Below the pieces are notes generated by a model. That model was not told the origin of the DNA and searched no databases. It saw only the letters and a list, made by a program, of their open reading frames with translations. Shown piece after piece: positions 34,226 through 45,424 of a stretch of DNA of 64,000 nt (position 1 is the first letter of the stretch; each line of letters opens with the position of its first letter). The stretch lies in NCBI GenBank assembly GCA_028829895.1, contig CM054177.1, positions 52,573,164-52,637,163 on the forward strand, in the 5' to 3' direction. This DNA is from Sinotaia quadrata (taxonomy: Eukaryota; Mollusca; Gastropoda; Architaenioglossa; Viviparidae). Both the position numbers and the translations under genes were made by a program.

Positions 34226-34730
34226 ATTCAAAACTGAAGTATGTCTACACTGATGTAATTCAAGACTGAAGTATGTCTAAACTCAAGTAATTCAAGACTG
34301 AAGTATGTCTAAACTGATGCAATTCAAGACTGAAGTATGTCTAAACTAAAGTATGTCTAAACTGATGTAATTCAAGACTGAAGTATGTCTAAACTGATGT
34401 AATTCAAGACTGAAGTATGTCTAAACTGATGTAATTCAAGTCTGAAGAAATTCAAGTGTGAGATAACTCTAAACTATACACCAATTCAAAACACAGGAAG
34501 TTCTAAACTAGAGTAATTCAAGAGTGAAATAGCTCTAGGGTAATTCAAGACACACGTTAGTTTTAAACAAGACTGAAGTAATTCTAGAGTAATTCAAGAA
34601 TGAAATAATTCTAGAATAATTCAAGAGTGAAATAATTCTAGAGTAATTCAAGAGTGAAACAGCTCTAGTGTAATTCAAGACACATATAGTTCTACAGTTT
34701 TAAAATGGAATAATTCTTGAGCGGTTTTAA
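34225..34730. repeat. 32-bp minisatellite with diverged right flank
   Basis: The unit GTAATTCAAGACTGAAGTAT plus GTCTAAACTGAT occurs about seven times to 34460. Then AGAGTGAAATAATTCTAGAG, TAATTCA-type copies decay to 34730. Confidence 0.93.
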
Positions 34731-35105
34731 TCTGTAATAACTATCGGCTCGGTTAGTTGTAAAGCAGTTGTAAACTGGAGTAATTCTAAAGCGGTTTTTA
34801 ATCTGTAAAATCTATAGCCTGGAGTAATTCTAAAGCGGTTTTTAATCTGTAAAAACTATAGCCTGGAGTAATTCTAAAGCGGTTTTTAATCTGTAAAAAC
34901 TATAGCCTGGAGTAATTCTAAAGCGGTTTTTAATCTGTAAAAACTATAGCCTGGAGTAATTCTAAAGCGGTTTTTAATCTGTAATAACCACAGGCTGGAG
35001 TAGTTCTAAAGTGGTTTAAACTGGAGTAATTATAAATTGGTTTTAATCTGTAATAACCACAGGCTGGAGTAGTTCTAAAACAATGGTAAGTTGCAGTAAC
35101 TCGAA
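34730..35105. repeat. 44-bp minisatellite, ~8 copies
   Basis: The unit CTGGAGTAATTCTAAAGCGG, TTTTTAATCTGTAAAAACTA, then TAGC. The core copies at 34819, 34863 and 34907 are identical. Right copies change to ACCACAGG. The shared AGTAATTCTA word links it to the previous array. Confidence 0.95.
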
Positions 35106-35404
35106 ACGGGTGTAGTTCTAGGCTAAAAACAAACCTAGACGTCAGCATGGTTTAAGCAACAAGAAAAACACAGTTATGTACACATAAATTTGTCCGTGGA
35201 TTAACAAAACTTCTACAGATTTCAAGATTGCAAATGTTTTGTCTCATTATTAATTTGTTCAGATTTTGTGAGTTTTCCCTTTAATTCATCAGAACATCCA
35301 AACGAGATGTAGCTGTTACTTTACTCTAAATCATCCTGAACTCTCCACTGTTACCCCTCTCACCACCGCCACCACTGACACAAACGCCTTTCCTAGGAGT
35401 TACA

Positions 35405-36240
35405 TTTAGACACTACTTAAGACAACATAACACCTCTAAAGGTACGGTGAATTGTGACACTACTTAAGACAACATAACACCTCTAAAGGTACGGTGAATT
35501 GTGACACTACTTAAGACAACATAACACCTCTAAAGGTACGGTGAATTGTGACACTACTTAAGACAACATAACACCTCTAAAGGTGAGGTGAATTGTGACA
35601 CTACTTAAGACAACATAACACCTCTAAAGGTGAGGTGAATTAAGATAAAGTAGCAAGTTTAAAAGTAAGGTTTATTCAGACATTCCTTAAGACAATTAAG
35701 AACTTTAAAGTGCAGTTTATGTAGGTTCTTAAAGCAAAATAAGAACTCGAAAGGTGTGTTGTATTAGACACAAATTAAGGCAGACTAACAATTCTAGGGG
35801 TATGCTGTTTAAACTACTTCAGAGAAAGTAAGAACACTAAAGGTTGTGGTGTATTTTATATTACTTAAGGTAAAGAAGCAATTTTAGGAGTGGTGTGTAT
35901 TTAGACACATCTTAAGACAAACTAACAATTATAGGAGTTCATGTTGTTTAGTCACTTCTTATAGCAAAGTAATAATTATAGGAGTGTGGAGTACTATGGC
36001 ACTACTTTTAAGGCAAAGTAATAAATCTAACAGTGCGGAGTATTTTGACACTGCTTAAAGCAAAGTAACAATTCTAGGAGTGCAGGTGTTTCGGCACTTC
36101 TTAAAGCAAAGGAACAATTCTAACAGTGCGGAGTAATTTGACACTACTTAAAGCAAAGTAACAATTCTAGGAGTAGGAGTGTGCAGTATTTTGACACTAA
36201 TTAATATAAAGTAACAATTCTAGGAGTCAAAGTCCAGGAG
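35405..36240. repeat. 47-bp minisatellite with long decayed tail
   Basis: 35405-35640 holds five near-identical copies of ACACTACTTAAGACAACATA, ACACCTCTAAAGGTACGGTG, AATTGTG. From 35640 to 36240 the same layout (ACTACTTAAAGCAAAGTAAC, AATTCTAGGAGTG) recurs about a dozen times with heavy divergence. 35105-35405 is unique. Confidence 0.93.
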
Positions 36241-36284
36241 TGTGATCAGTACGAATCGTATGAGTTGAGTGGCGAGTGCACGAA

Positions 36285-36500
36285 GCATCATCTGCTGATC
36301 GTTATTTTATTTCACTAGAAACATGGATTAGCAGACCTCGTGCTGATTGTTATTTTATTTCACTAGAAACATGGATTAGCAGACCTCGTGCTGATTGTTA
36401 TTTTATTTCACTAGAAACATGGATTAGCAGACCTCGTGCTGATTGTTATTTTATTTCACTAGAAACATGGATTAGCAGACCTCGTGCTGATCGTTGCTTT
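36285..36500. repeat. 48-bp minisatellite, ~4.4 copies
   Basis: The unit GCTGATTGTTATTTTATTTC, ACTAGAAACATGGATTAGCA, GACCTCGT. The 16-codon period leaves a 78-codon plus frame open. Confidence 0.96.
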
Positions 36501-37370
36501 CATGTTACTTAGGTGCATTTACACTGACAGCAGGTGCTTTGCTGAGCCCGCGATGCGCAGGTTACTTGGTGTATGATATTAACGCCAGGAAAAGTAGTTA
36601 ACATGAACTTCTCTTTCACCGGTAGATTGGGAGAAAGGCAGAAAGGTGTTAAAGACATAATATTCATTGAGACTGTAATTCTTCTTTAAATAATTATATC
36701 GGTTGTTGTCAAGTTGGATGATAGGACTATGAAGATTAGCTTTTGAGCATAATTAATGCATACAGTTTATAAATGTACACAAACTCCATTTATCAATTTA
36801 TTTTACAATTCATATTTTTAGAGGCATAAGCGACGCGGCAGGCAATATTGTAGAATTGTAGAACTATAGAGAACAAGCAATATATATTTAAACAGATAAT
36901 TGTTGCTCTGTGCTTAGGTAACAGTCGATATCTGTCACTTTTAAGACAAGTAAATTATCACGTTTACGCATACTTCAGCGCCTCAGCCATAATTCTAAAA
37001 CTTCACTCAGTCCCAGACTCAAATTTTATATACTTCCAGAACCGCTCTTAATTGTGGAAGTAAAATTGAAAATGCATTCGTTGGGGGGGGGGGGATGTGC
37101 AAGAAGACATTGCCTATTTTAGTTTCAGAAACCCTTCCACAACTCGTCAACAGAATTTGAGCGTTCAGATAAAGATGGCACTGCATCACATGACAACAAA
37201 CTGACGATCTTCCCCCCCAAAAAAAAAGCAGCAACAACTGAACTAGTGCCAGAAAGTCTCCGTCACCCTCTTTTGTCCCTTCTTTCTCTATCTTCCCATT
37301 CTTCAGAAATCCCAGAGCTAATGGATGAACCATTTCTTAAGTAGAACTTTACAATATCACACACAGTCAC
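36500..37370. other. Unique stretch with a G12 run
   Basis: 37083-37094 is twelve consecutive G on the plus strand. A minus frame of 104 codons (37019-37333) crosses it (PPPP) with no recognisable domain. CCCCCCC followed by an A run lies near 37213. Confidence 0.45.
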
Positions 37371-37760
37371 AAGGTAATAGTTTGGTCAATTCACAAGGTA
37401 ATGGTCCAGTATAGTCACAAGGTTATGGATTCGTCAACTCACGAGGTATTGGTTTTGGTCAATTCACAAGGTAGTGGTCCAGTTTAATGATAAGGTTATG
37501 GATTGGTCAACTCATGAGGTAATGGTTTTGGTCAATTTACAAGGTAGTGGTCCAGTTTAATGATAAGGTTATGGATTGGTCAACTCACGAGGTAATGGTT
37601 CAGTGTAAACATAAAGTAAGGGCTTGTTCATATCACATGTTAATGGCTTGTTAACTCAACACGGTAATAGTTTGGTCCACTTATAGAGTATTTGTTTGAT
37701 CCACTCACAAAGTCATGGTTTGGTCCACATACAAGGCAATGATTTGGAACACTGGTCAGT
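37370..37760. repeat. ~30-70-bp diverged minisatellite
   Basis: GGTCAATTCACAAGGTAATGG-type units recur. A 72-bp higher-order segment (AGGTAGTGGTCCAGTTTAAT, GATAAGGTTATGGATTGGTC) is present twice at about 37470-37600. Confidence 0.9.
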
Positions 37761-38205
37761 CATTTACATGTTACCCTTGTCCCCACTGCACCCAACAAAG
37801 TATGACGTAAACGTACTAAAATAAAGGCAATACCTTAAGTGTGAATGCTATTTTATTTTAACATCCCCTGGTTGAAAAGTGACACTTGAAGCAAGTCGGT
37901 GCTAGATTTCAGGACTACTTCATTTCTGTGTTACTGAACTACAAGGGAAGGTAACAAACGTACACATTTTTTTTCTCACGGAAGGAAATTACGTCCCTTT
38001 ACAGCTGCATTTGCTGCATCCTCCCTTTAATATACCAGGTGTACACTTTATGTCTTCCTTACAAAACTAGCATAGGAAACGTTTCGGGAACACAATCTTA
38101 CTCAGCTGTCTGATTGTCAGAGAACAAAGTATAGTTTCTAAATTCCAGCACATGAAACCAGCATATGGTAAAATCCGATATAGTTCTTTGCTCGACATTT
38201 TGACA
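37760..38205. other. Unique spacer
   Basis: No gene was recognised. Confidence 0.5.
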
Positions 38206-38365
38206 ATGTGTGCGAGTGCGCGCGAGCGTACATGTGTGTGTTTGTGTGTGTGTATGTGTTTGTGTGCGCGCGTGCGGGAGAATAACAAGTAAGTGGATAG
38301 CGAGCGAGTGTATGTGTGTGGGTGTTTATGTGTGTATGTGTGCGTGTACGTGTGAGTGTATGTAT
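38205..38365. repeat. Degenerate GT-rich microsatellite
   Basis: Two GT-rich blocks with GCGCG interruptions (38208-38275 and 38305-38362). Confidence 0.93.
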
Positions 38366-38840
38366 ATGAGGACGTAAGACAGCACAGCATGCATGCATAT
38401 TTATTTAGATTTACATGACTAAAATGTGTGTTGCTTTTCTTTCTATTTCTACTTTGTATCTTTTATAAATATTTTACTGAATTATTATTAATTTTGGTTC
38501 TATTTAACGTAAGTTCCAGACGTATTTCATTTTGTTTTCTTTTTCTTTCTGTTTTTTTTTTTTTAATTAGAATATTCTGAATGTCTATCTCTGCCCTCTC
38601 TTCTAATAACTACTTTCATACATAAAACTACTTTGATTGGTGAACTGATTGGTTGGTTGGTTGGTTGGTTGTATTTTTGCTTTTGTCCATTTCCTTCATT
38701 CGATGATTTCACGGTCGACAAGTCGTGCGTAAGATTAAAGCACAGTTCACAGTTCACAGTTCACAGCGCAAACGACGAACAATAAGCGAACACAAACAAC
38801 AAATCTTGAAGCTTCACATATATCGTCACTGAATACGCTA
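38365..38840. other. AT-rich spacer with small simple repeats
   Basis: GGTT tetranucleotides at 38649-38670 and a tripled CACAGTT heptamer at 38741-38765. Nothing else was seen. Confidence 0.6.
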
Positions 38841-38849
38841 ACTTGCAAC

Positions 38850-39335
38850 TTGTGTGCTTTCCTTCCAAATGATATTACTACAGGAACAGTAGTTAAATTG
38901 AAATGGATTTTGTGGTTTCCTTCCAAATGATATTACTACAGGAACAGTAGTTAAATTGAAATGGATTTTGTGGTTTCCTTCCAAATGATATTACTACAGG
39001 AACAGTAGTTAAATTGAAATGGATTTTGTGGTTTCCTTCCAAATGATATTACTACAGGAACAGTAGTTAAATTGAAATGGATTTTGTGGTTTCCTTCCAA
39101 ATGATATTACTACAGGAACAGTAGTTAAATTGAAATGGATTTTGTGGTTTCCTTCCAAATGATATTACTACAGGAACAGTAGTTAAATTGAAATGGATTT
39201 TGTGGTTTCCTTCCAAATGATATTACTACAGGAACAGTAGTTAATTGAAATGGATTTTGTGGTTTCCTTCCAAATGATATTACTACAGGAACAGTAGTTA
39301 ATTGAAATGGATTTTGTGGTTTCCTTCTAATCGAT
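38850..39335. repeat. 58-bp minisatellite, ~8 copies
   Basis: The unit GTGGTTTCCTTCCAAATGAT, ATTACTACAGGAACAGTAGT, TAAATTGAAATGGATTTT. The last two copies lack one A (TTAATTG). It is apparently a homogenised segment of a longer, older array that resumes at 40790-41572 and 43140-43215. Confidence 0.96.
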
Positions 39336-39394
39336 ATGCATTTTATTACAATAGGAAAAGTAGTTAATTTAAACGGCGATTCCAGTTAATAGAC

Positions 39395-40785
39395 ACAAGC
39401 AGGCCTGAAAATGGCGACTAATTTAGTCGCCATGGCTAGTGAAAAAAAAAATTGGCGACTAAAAAAAAAACTTTAGTCGCCAACTGCGAGTGCGCTAAAA
39501 TGAACTTTTTTGTGAACAACTATGGGTTTGTAAATTTTCCTATCCGTATTTTTACCGGAAGTCCCCAAATTTTCACTCTTCATTTCCTGTACAAAGATCA
39601 ACAATGAAGCGATCGGCAAAGTGATGAGTTGACAAACTACATCAAGACTGAGCTAGCGGAGAGAGGGAGGGAAGAGCGCGCATTGAATCGCGAATTGAAA
39701 CGGATTGAAGCCGAAAACGAAGTGAAACGGATAGCCGCCGAAAACGAAGCGAAACGGTTAGAAGCAGATGAGAAACAGAAAGAACGCGACCACGCGATGG
39801 AGATGAAACGATTAGAAATACATGATCGTAGTCATAACAGGAGAAGCAGTGGTAGTTCACATTCGAGTGACGAACACAACCAGAGTAGGATTGAACATTT
39901 CATTCCCAGATTAAATATGGTTCCTTTTGATGAATACAAAGATCAAATAGACGCTTATTTAAAAACGTTTGAAAAACTAGCCAAAGCAACCAGTCTGTTT
40001 AGGGAAAGGAGAGAAATTAATTTATCTAATTAAATTAAAGTTCTGTAAAATTCCTAAGCAGGGTCTTTAAATAAATACTGGACATGTAACATAATCTTAC
40101 AAAAATTATTTAATTTATTCAGAGCTCCGTCCTAAATAAGTCACACGTTTCGCTTGCTTGGCTACAGTCTATGTGTCTCCAAGGCTTTCGTAATGTCACG
40201 GCTCCAACCATACAACATTACAACATTATACTTAGCACCCTAAATATAATATTTCGAAGTCTGTTACTACCGGTAACTCTCTTAGCTGGCGGTATAACAC
40301 GTCGACTTCTCACAATTAAATATTCAGTAACACAATACTAAATAAATCATCAACAGTTAACATTCATGTATCTAGCTCCAACTAAAAATACAATGCTATA
40401 TGTTAACATATTAAGTATATATAATACTCTGCAAAAGAATACATGCATAAATAATACAATGAAAAAGCAAAGATAATACTTTCTAATGAATCTGAATCAA
40501 AAGAATATTGGCAAAACTTTCTCTGTGTCGTTTTCTAAAGATATGATACGCCCTATGTATAAAAAATTCGATTTAATACATATCAATCCCGCGACGAGAA
40601 TCCCTCACTTGTTATGTTAGGCTATTTTGATTGTCTAGAAAAAAATTAAATTGGCTAGTAAAAATTTTAGTTTGGCTAGTAAAATTTTTAGTTTGGCTAG
40701 TAAAATTTTTAGTTTGGCTAGTAAAATTTTTAAGTTACTAGCCAAAGGCTAGTGGGACTTTTTTTTCATTTTCAGGCCTGACAAG
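39395..40785. mobile_element. TIR DNA transposon (39400-40780) with ACAAG target duplication
   Basis: CAGGCCTGAAAATG at 39400 is matched by its exact inverse ending at 40780, a 14-bp terminal inverted repeat. ACAAG on both outer sides (39395-39399, 40781-40785) is a 5-bp target-site duplication. Subterminal structure is asymmetric. On the left are two hairpins built from GGCGACTAA and TTAGTCGCC (39411-39433 and about 39451-39482). On the right are about four direct TGGCTAGTAAAATTTTTAG repeats (40650-40730). Length is 1381 bp and no transposase was recognised, so it is non-autonomous. The superfamily is unresolved: a 5-bp duplication fits some hAT elements, but the terminal bases are not a clear hAT match. 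Confidence 0.85.
39629..40033 (+). pseudogene. Gag-like / coiled-coil ORF remnant inside the transposon
   Basis: About 134 codons remain open but without an in-frame ATG at the expected start; the nearest ATG, at 39604, is in another frame. The first 70 residues are a highly charged heptad-rich coiled coil (repeats of KRIEAENE type). A Ser/His-rich linker follows, then PRLNMVPFDEYKDQIDAYLK. That last segment resembles the beginning of the retrotransposon-gag/SCAN-like domain of animal Gypsy-type elements, where a coiled coil also precedes it. The frame ends soon after, so the domain is truncated. Codon-like GC content contrasts with the flanks. It appears to be a captured fragment rather than part of a transposase. 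Confidence 0.5.
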
Positions 40786-40789
40786 TTTA

Positions 40790-41572
40790 ATTATTTTAAC
40801 TACAATACCTAACTTGTATGGTTTTAGTGATTTCCAGCCAAACAATATAAAATTTTAATCACTATAGAAATAATATTATAATTCTGGCTTTGTGAATTCC
40901 AACGAAACGGCACGATTTTTATTTTGTAGTTATGCATTTGTTACACTTATTATTTGTTATAAGTTGTGCTTTTCCTGTGTTTGGTACAAATTAATTACTA
41001 TAATTGCAATAGTTAATTGTATAAGTTTGGGATTTCTTGCGAATTGATACAGATATAATGACTGTAGCCAGCATAGTTATCTTACATAATGTTCGTGATT
41101 TTCAACGAATCGACACAACTTTAATTCCAGCCCTTGAAACCAACATTTGGTAATATCCAACTATAAGAATTTTGCTCGAGTGAATAACTGTGATTTCTAG
41201 CGAATTGATTCAAACTTAAAGATTGTGGATACAATAGTTACTGGCATTTGACTGTGATTTCCAGCGAAATGATGCAAACTTAAAGATTGTGGATACAATA
41301 GTTACTGGCATTTGACTGTGATTTCCAGCGAAATGATGCAAACTTAAAGATTGTGGATACAATAGTTACTGGCATTTGACTGTGATTTCCAGCGAAATGT
41401 TGCAAACTTAAAGATTGTGGATACAATAGTTACTGGCATTTGACTGTGATTTCCAGCGAAATGATGCAAACTTAAAGATTGTTGATACAATAGTTACTGG
41501 CATTTGATTGTGATTTCCAGCGAAATGATGCAAACTTAAAGATTGTGGATACAATAGTTACTGGCATTAATT
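40790..41572. repeat. 64-bp minisatellite (core 41190-41572) with diverged left flank
   Basis: The core unit TGTGATTTCCAGCGAAATGA, TGCAAACTTAAAGATTGTGG, ATACAATAGTTACTGGCATT, TGAC is repeated about 5.5 times. From 40790 to 41190 diverged versions (GATTTCCAGCCAAACAATAT; GTGATTTTCAACGAATCGAC) continue the theme. Confidence 0.93.
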
Positions 41573-43140
41573 GTATGGCAGAATAAATGTGCCTCTCCCT
41601 ATTTTAAAATCAAATTGTTATATAAACTGTTAAATTGTCAGGGTGACCCGACCTCGGACACTCTTTATGATGGTATTTTTGAATGTGTCTGAGTTGAAGT
41701 AAGCGCTCGAGGCGAGAATATGCTAGAAAATTGCTGATGTAATGCAAACCATCCCAATTGGGTGAGTAGTTTTATTTATCCAATGATTAAGATGTACAAG
41801 ATCGAGACCAGCCAATGGGCGGAGATTAAAAAGTTTACTTGCTGTAGAAAATTCTATTCTCTGATCACTTTGAATTGTGGCAAAGAAGTCTGCTTTTGAA
41901 AGGCGGCCGTTAGCTTGATGGTGAGTTAAACTGACTGGTTGAGAGAGAATGGACTTAGAAATAGTTCATGCATTTTCGCTATCAATATGTTATACTCGTG
42001 TTTTATGTAGAGATGTACTATGTGAGTAGACTTTTTTTTTCTACAAGTGTTTGAACTAGGCTGTTCATATGCAATTTGTTAGATACTTGACATTGTTTTG
42101 ATATGCAGTATTTATTATGCTGTACGTGTTTATCAGACTAATAAATACTGTTGCAGGAAATTGTAAGTTGAGACTGAACTGTAAGAATGGAGTTATAAAT
42201 TTAGGTTTGCTTCTTAATTATATTTTGCAGTGAGCAAGTAGCCTTTCCAGTTATCTATTTTCACGTGAATCTACTGGTTCACTGATTGTAACCGCTGTGA
42301 CCGGGAGATGCTGGAATCATCTACCACAGTGTGTAAGTGTAAAGAGGATACACTACACTCCTTTGATGTATGGTGGCAAAGTAGGCTCACTACATTGAAA
42401 AAACTCATAGTACGGGGAAATACTAGAAATTACTACAATTGCTTGAATGAATTGGTAAAGCAGAAAAACCAGGTTGACTTCAAGAGAACATATGGAGAAT
42501 CTGGTTTCAATGTGAGGATGAAAACACATGGAAATTGAACTGAACTATATGGCCAAGTTAAGACTGCACTGAATCAGGTTATGTAAACACTATTTTTACT
42601 TATCTCTAATAACTCAATTTCTGTTCTCTGATAAGACTATTCTGTGATTTGTATTGAATTGTATATTTTTGATAAAGGATTGTGTATTATAGAAATTATC
42701 TGAATGTGGGATCATGGAAATATTGATGTCAAGTAATCTATTTCATTGTATTTATCATATATAAATATATATATATTGGATTGTTGATTTAATAAATGTA
42801 TTGTTAAATTTATCGACCTTCTTATTCATATTGATAATCGTATGTTAGAGAAAAAAGTGGGTGAATGGGGGCTTGCTAAATATAAATTAAAAGTCAGATT
42901 TGTCTTCTCCTTTAGTAAGAAGTTTTCCACCTACAAAACATTCTGTGACAGTAAATATTTATCTGTGAAAGCAATAAAACATTTACAGCGCACATATATC
43001 CGCCAAGTGAGAGAGAGACGAATGGTGTCTACTGGAGGATCATAAATAAAATAAATTAAGATTCTCATCACTTGTAATTAGTTTGAATGTTTATTTAATA
43101 AATAATAATCTTATCTATTAAATAAGAGGTGTTGCAGTCA
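41573..43140. mobile_element. Insertion of unknown class in the ~60-bp array
   Basis: Non-repetitive sequence interrupts the array: TACTGGCATT stops at about 41572 and TGTGATTTCC resumes at about 43141. Two short frames of 76 and 67 codons (42308-42538, 42842-43045) read plausible basic peptides but match no family I can recognise. No terminal inverted repeat or target duplication was seen. The left part (41727-41925) belongs to a dispersed repeat also present at 43957-44155. It is probably a decayed mobile element. Confidence 0.45.
41727..41925 (+). repeat. Dispersed repeat, copy A
   Basis: About 200 bp aligns along its whole length to the reverse complement of 43957-44155, at roughly 75-80% identity by eye. 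Shared words include GGTGAGTAGT or GATGAGTAGT, ATCCAATG, GCCAGCCAATGGGC, CTGCTGTAGA and GGCCGTTAGCTT. Confidence 0.8.
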
Positions 43141-43215
43141 CAAACTGTGTGATTTCCAGCAAATTGATGCAAACTTAATGACTATAGCTACAACAGTTAG
43201 TTACTGACATTAACA
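43140..43215. repeat. Residual copy of the ~64-bp array unit
   Basis: TGTGATTTCCAGCAAATTGA, TGCAAACTTAATGACTATAG, then CAGTTAGTTACTGACATT. It corresponds to one unit of the array left of 41572 and so marks the far side of the insertion. Confidence 0.85.
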
Positions 43216-43520
43216 ATGTTATTTCCTGCCACTAGATACGACTTGCAAGGCTTGAGACAGAAACAACTCTTGGTAAACTGGGAGTAGGAGGGGGGTTTGT
43301 TAAAAACAATGGTTGGCAATGAAAAATGACAGATTCCGTATAAGAATAACCTAGCTGTCAGCTTGCATTGCCTAAGGTACGTGTATTTCCAGGTGAAGGC
43401 AGTGCACATCGTCTCGTCTGTCTGTCACTTCCGGGCAATTCGTGCATGACATTAGGTCTCGTCTGCATGTAAATTCCGAGCACGGCGTGCAGTAGCGTTG
43501 TTTGTTCGATTGAACAGTTT
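43215..43520. other. Unique spacer
   Basis: One 70-codon minus frame (43197-43409) has no recognisable domain. Confidence 0.5.
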
Positions 43521-43524
43521 TGTC

Positions 43525-43645
43525 GACTTGCAATGAATACATATGACTAGCCTTATATCAATTTGCAATGAATACATATGACTAGCCTTATTTCAATTTG
43601 CAATGAATAAACATGACTAGACTTATTTCAATTTGCAATGACTCG
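43525..43645. repeat. 35-bp minisatellite, ~3.3 copies
   Basis: TTTGCAATGAATACATATGA followed by CTAGCCTTATTTCAA. Confidence 0.93.
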
Positions 43646-43956
43646 TTTAGTGTCGATTGCATGCTACAAATCACAGTCTGCAAAGTTAAATAATACTATT
43701 CTGATCAAAACTTGAACACCTTTAACTATAGCTTAGTACGATGATTGCAATCTTATATATAAGATGTAATTTAGTGGGCTCTTTCCAATAAAACAATCTA
43801 ATTATTTTATTAAATTAATATAAATTCAGTTCATTTTACGAACAAGTTTTAAAACTAACGGTAAAATTACTTTCTCATTGCAGAATCCAAATACATTATC
43901 TAATACATTTCATGTTCACAGGAAGTTCATGTAAAACAAGGAAAGATCACTTATTC

Positions 43957-44155
43957 CCATTAAGCTAACGGCCACCTTTTATGACTGGACTTCTTGCCAC
44001 TCCAAATTCAAGTGATTAGACAATACAATTCTCTACAGCAGGTAAACCTTTGATCTCAGCCCATTGGCTGGCTCGTTCACGTAAATCTTAACCATTGGAT
44101 AATAAATACTACTCATCCAGTTGGAACTGGTTTAGATTGCATCAACAATTTTAGT
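43957..44155 (-). repeat. Dispersed repeat, copy B (inverted relative to copy A)
   Basis: The reverse complement of this interval aligns to 41727-41925. The homology ends abruptly at both sides, so these are two members of one family rather than the ends of a single 2.4-kb element. Copy A lies inside the array insertion and copy B outside it. 43645-43957 is unique AT-rich sequence. Confidence 0.8.
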
Positions 44156-45315
44156 ACAACTCTTAACCTGTCTCTGGCTCACACCTCTTGAACTGTCACA
44201 CATAATCGATATATATATCTCCCTCTTTGACAGCACAACCAAACAATCCGCACGTCACACATAATATAATTGATGTATATCTCCCACCACCATCTTTCAT
44301 CTCCTGACAATCCGATTTCTACTGAGTTTATACATATCACAGTCATCGGGTGGGATCTGTCGGTCAATTCATTGATTCAATTCAGAATTTCTCAATTCAC
44401 TAATCACCTAGAAAATCGATTGATTGGAATATAAAAATTAAGATATCGATTTTCGAGATACAATCTGTCAATGACATGAACGAACCAACATTACTGACAG
44501 CAGTGACTGACAAAAATCAATACAATAATTCATTGCCATATCATAATCAATATATTAATTGATCGAAATCGACCAATCACTCAATTTATAGATCAGAAAC
44601 AGAAAAAAGTAGTCTGTTAAATAAAAAAAAATTATAAAAATAACGACTACTCCCATAGAGTGAGGACAGTTTACTTATTTATATTCCTTCGTCTTGTATT
44701 TTGTTTATATATTGACAATACTATAGTATAAAGTCACAACTGATGACGTCACGAATAACTCCTGTTCATGATGTGAAGTGTTGATAATATCACATGAAGA
44801 CGTCATTCACTAGAGAGGTCATTGTTCTGTTGGCATGATGAAGAGATCGTCTACAGACTTTTCATATATGCGTTGGTTTACTAGTTTCAATGTTCGTGCC
44901 ATTGTTATTAATAACTTCATTGTTCGTGTCCTGATGATAGCTGTTGACTGCGGCATGTTCCGTCATTTAATTAGGAATATATTATATATGTACTCTTGCA
45001 TAATTATTCCTGTATTGTGTGTGTTCTATCTCATATAATATATGTATTTATGAATGTTCTCTATCACTGTATATGTTATCTTAGATGATTACATCTGTAT
45101 TATGTATGTTCTTTGATATAATTAGGCGCATGATTTCACATAATAACAATGTAAATCTACACCATATATATTTGTACGTGTGTTTTATAATCAAAATATT
45201 TATTAAGTACGTTCTCACCCATACATAAATGTTTGTATAGTTATGCATTTTATAAATACCTGTGTATACTTTTGTGTGTTATCAAACAAAATTACTGTTG
45301 TTTTGTTTTGTTTTT
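44155..45315. other. Unique AT-rich stretch, no gene seen
   Basis: Frames of 62 and 67 codons (44179-44367 minus, 44835-45038 plus) lack recognisable features. ATCGATT and TCAATTGATC-like words at 44400-44580 hint at decayed short repeats. Confidence 0.5.
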
Positions 45316-45319
45316 GCAG

Positions 45320-45365
45320 CAGTTCTGAAGATTTAAATCTTTATCCCTTGAGCGTTTTCAATTAA
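45320..45365 (+). CDS. Possible terminal exon after a strong acceptor
   Basis: TTGTTTTGTTTTTGCAGCAG ending at 45322 is an excellent acceptor with a tandem NAG|NAG. In phase 2 it reads SSEDLNLYPLSVFN and stops at 45363. No AATAAA follows closely. The phase does not match the phase-1 donors at 21636 and 55390, so it would need another upstream exon. Chance is quite possible. Confidence 0.2.
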
Positions 45366-45424
45366 CTGCCAATGAAGTGCGGGACAGCAACACATTTCTT
45401 TTAATGTAGGAATGTAGAAATTGT

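Noticed and set aside
41727..44155. Reading the inverted pair as the long terminal repeats of one 2.4-kb transposon
   Set aside because: Array sequence at 43140-43215 lies between them, and homology stops without a shared terminus or target duplication.
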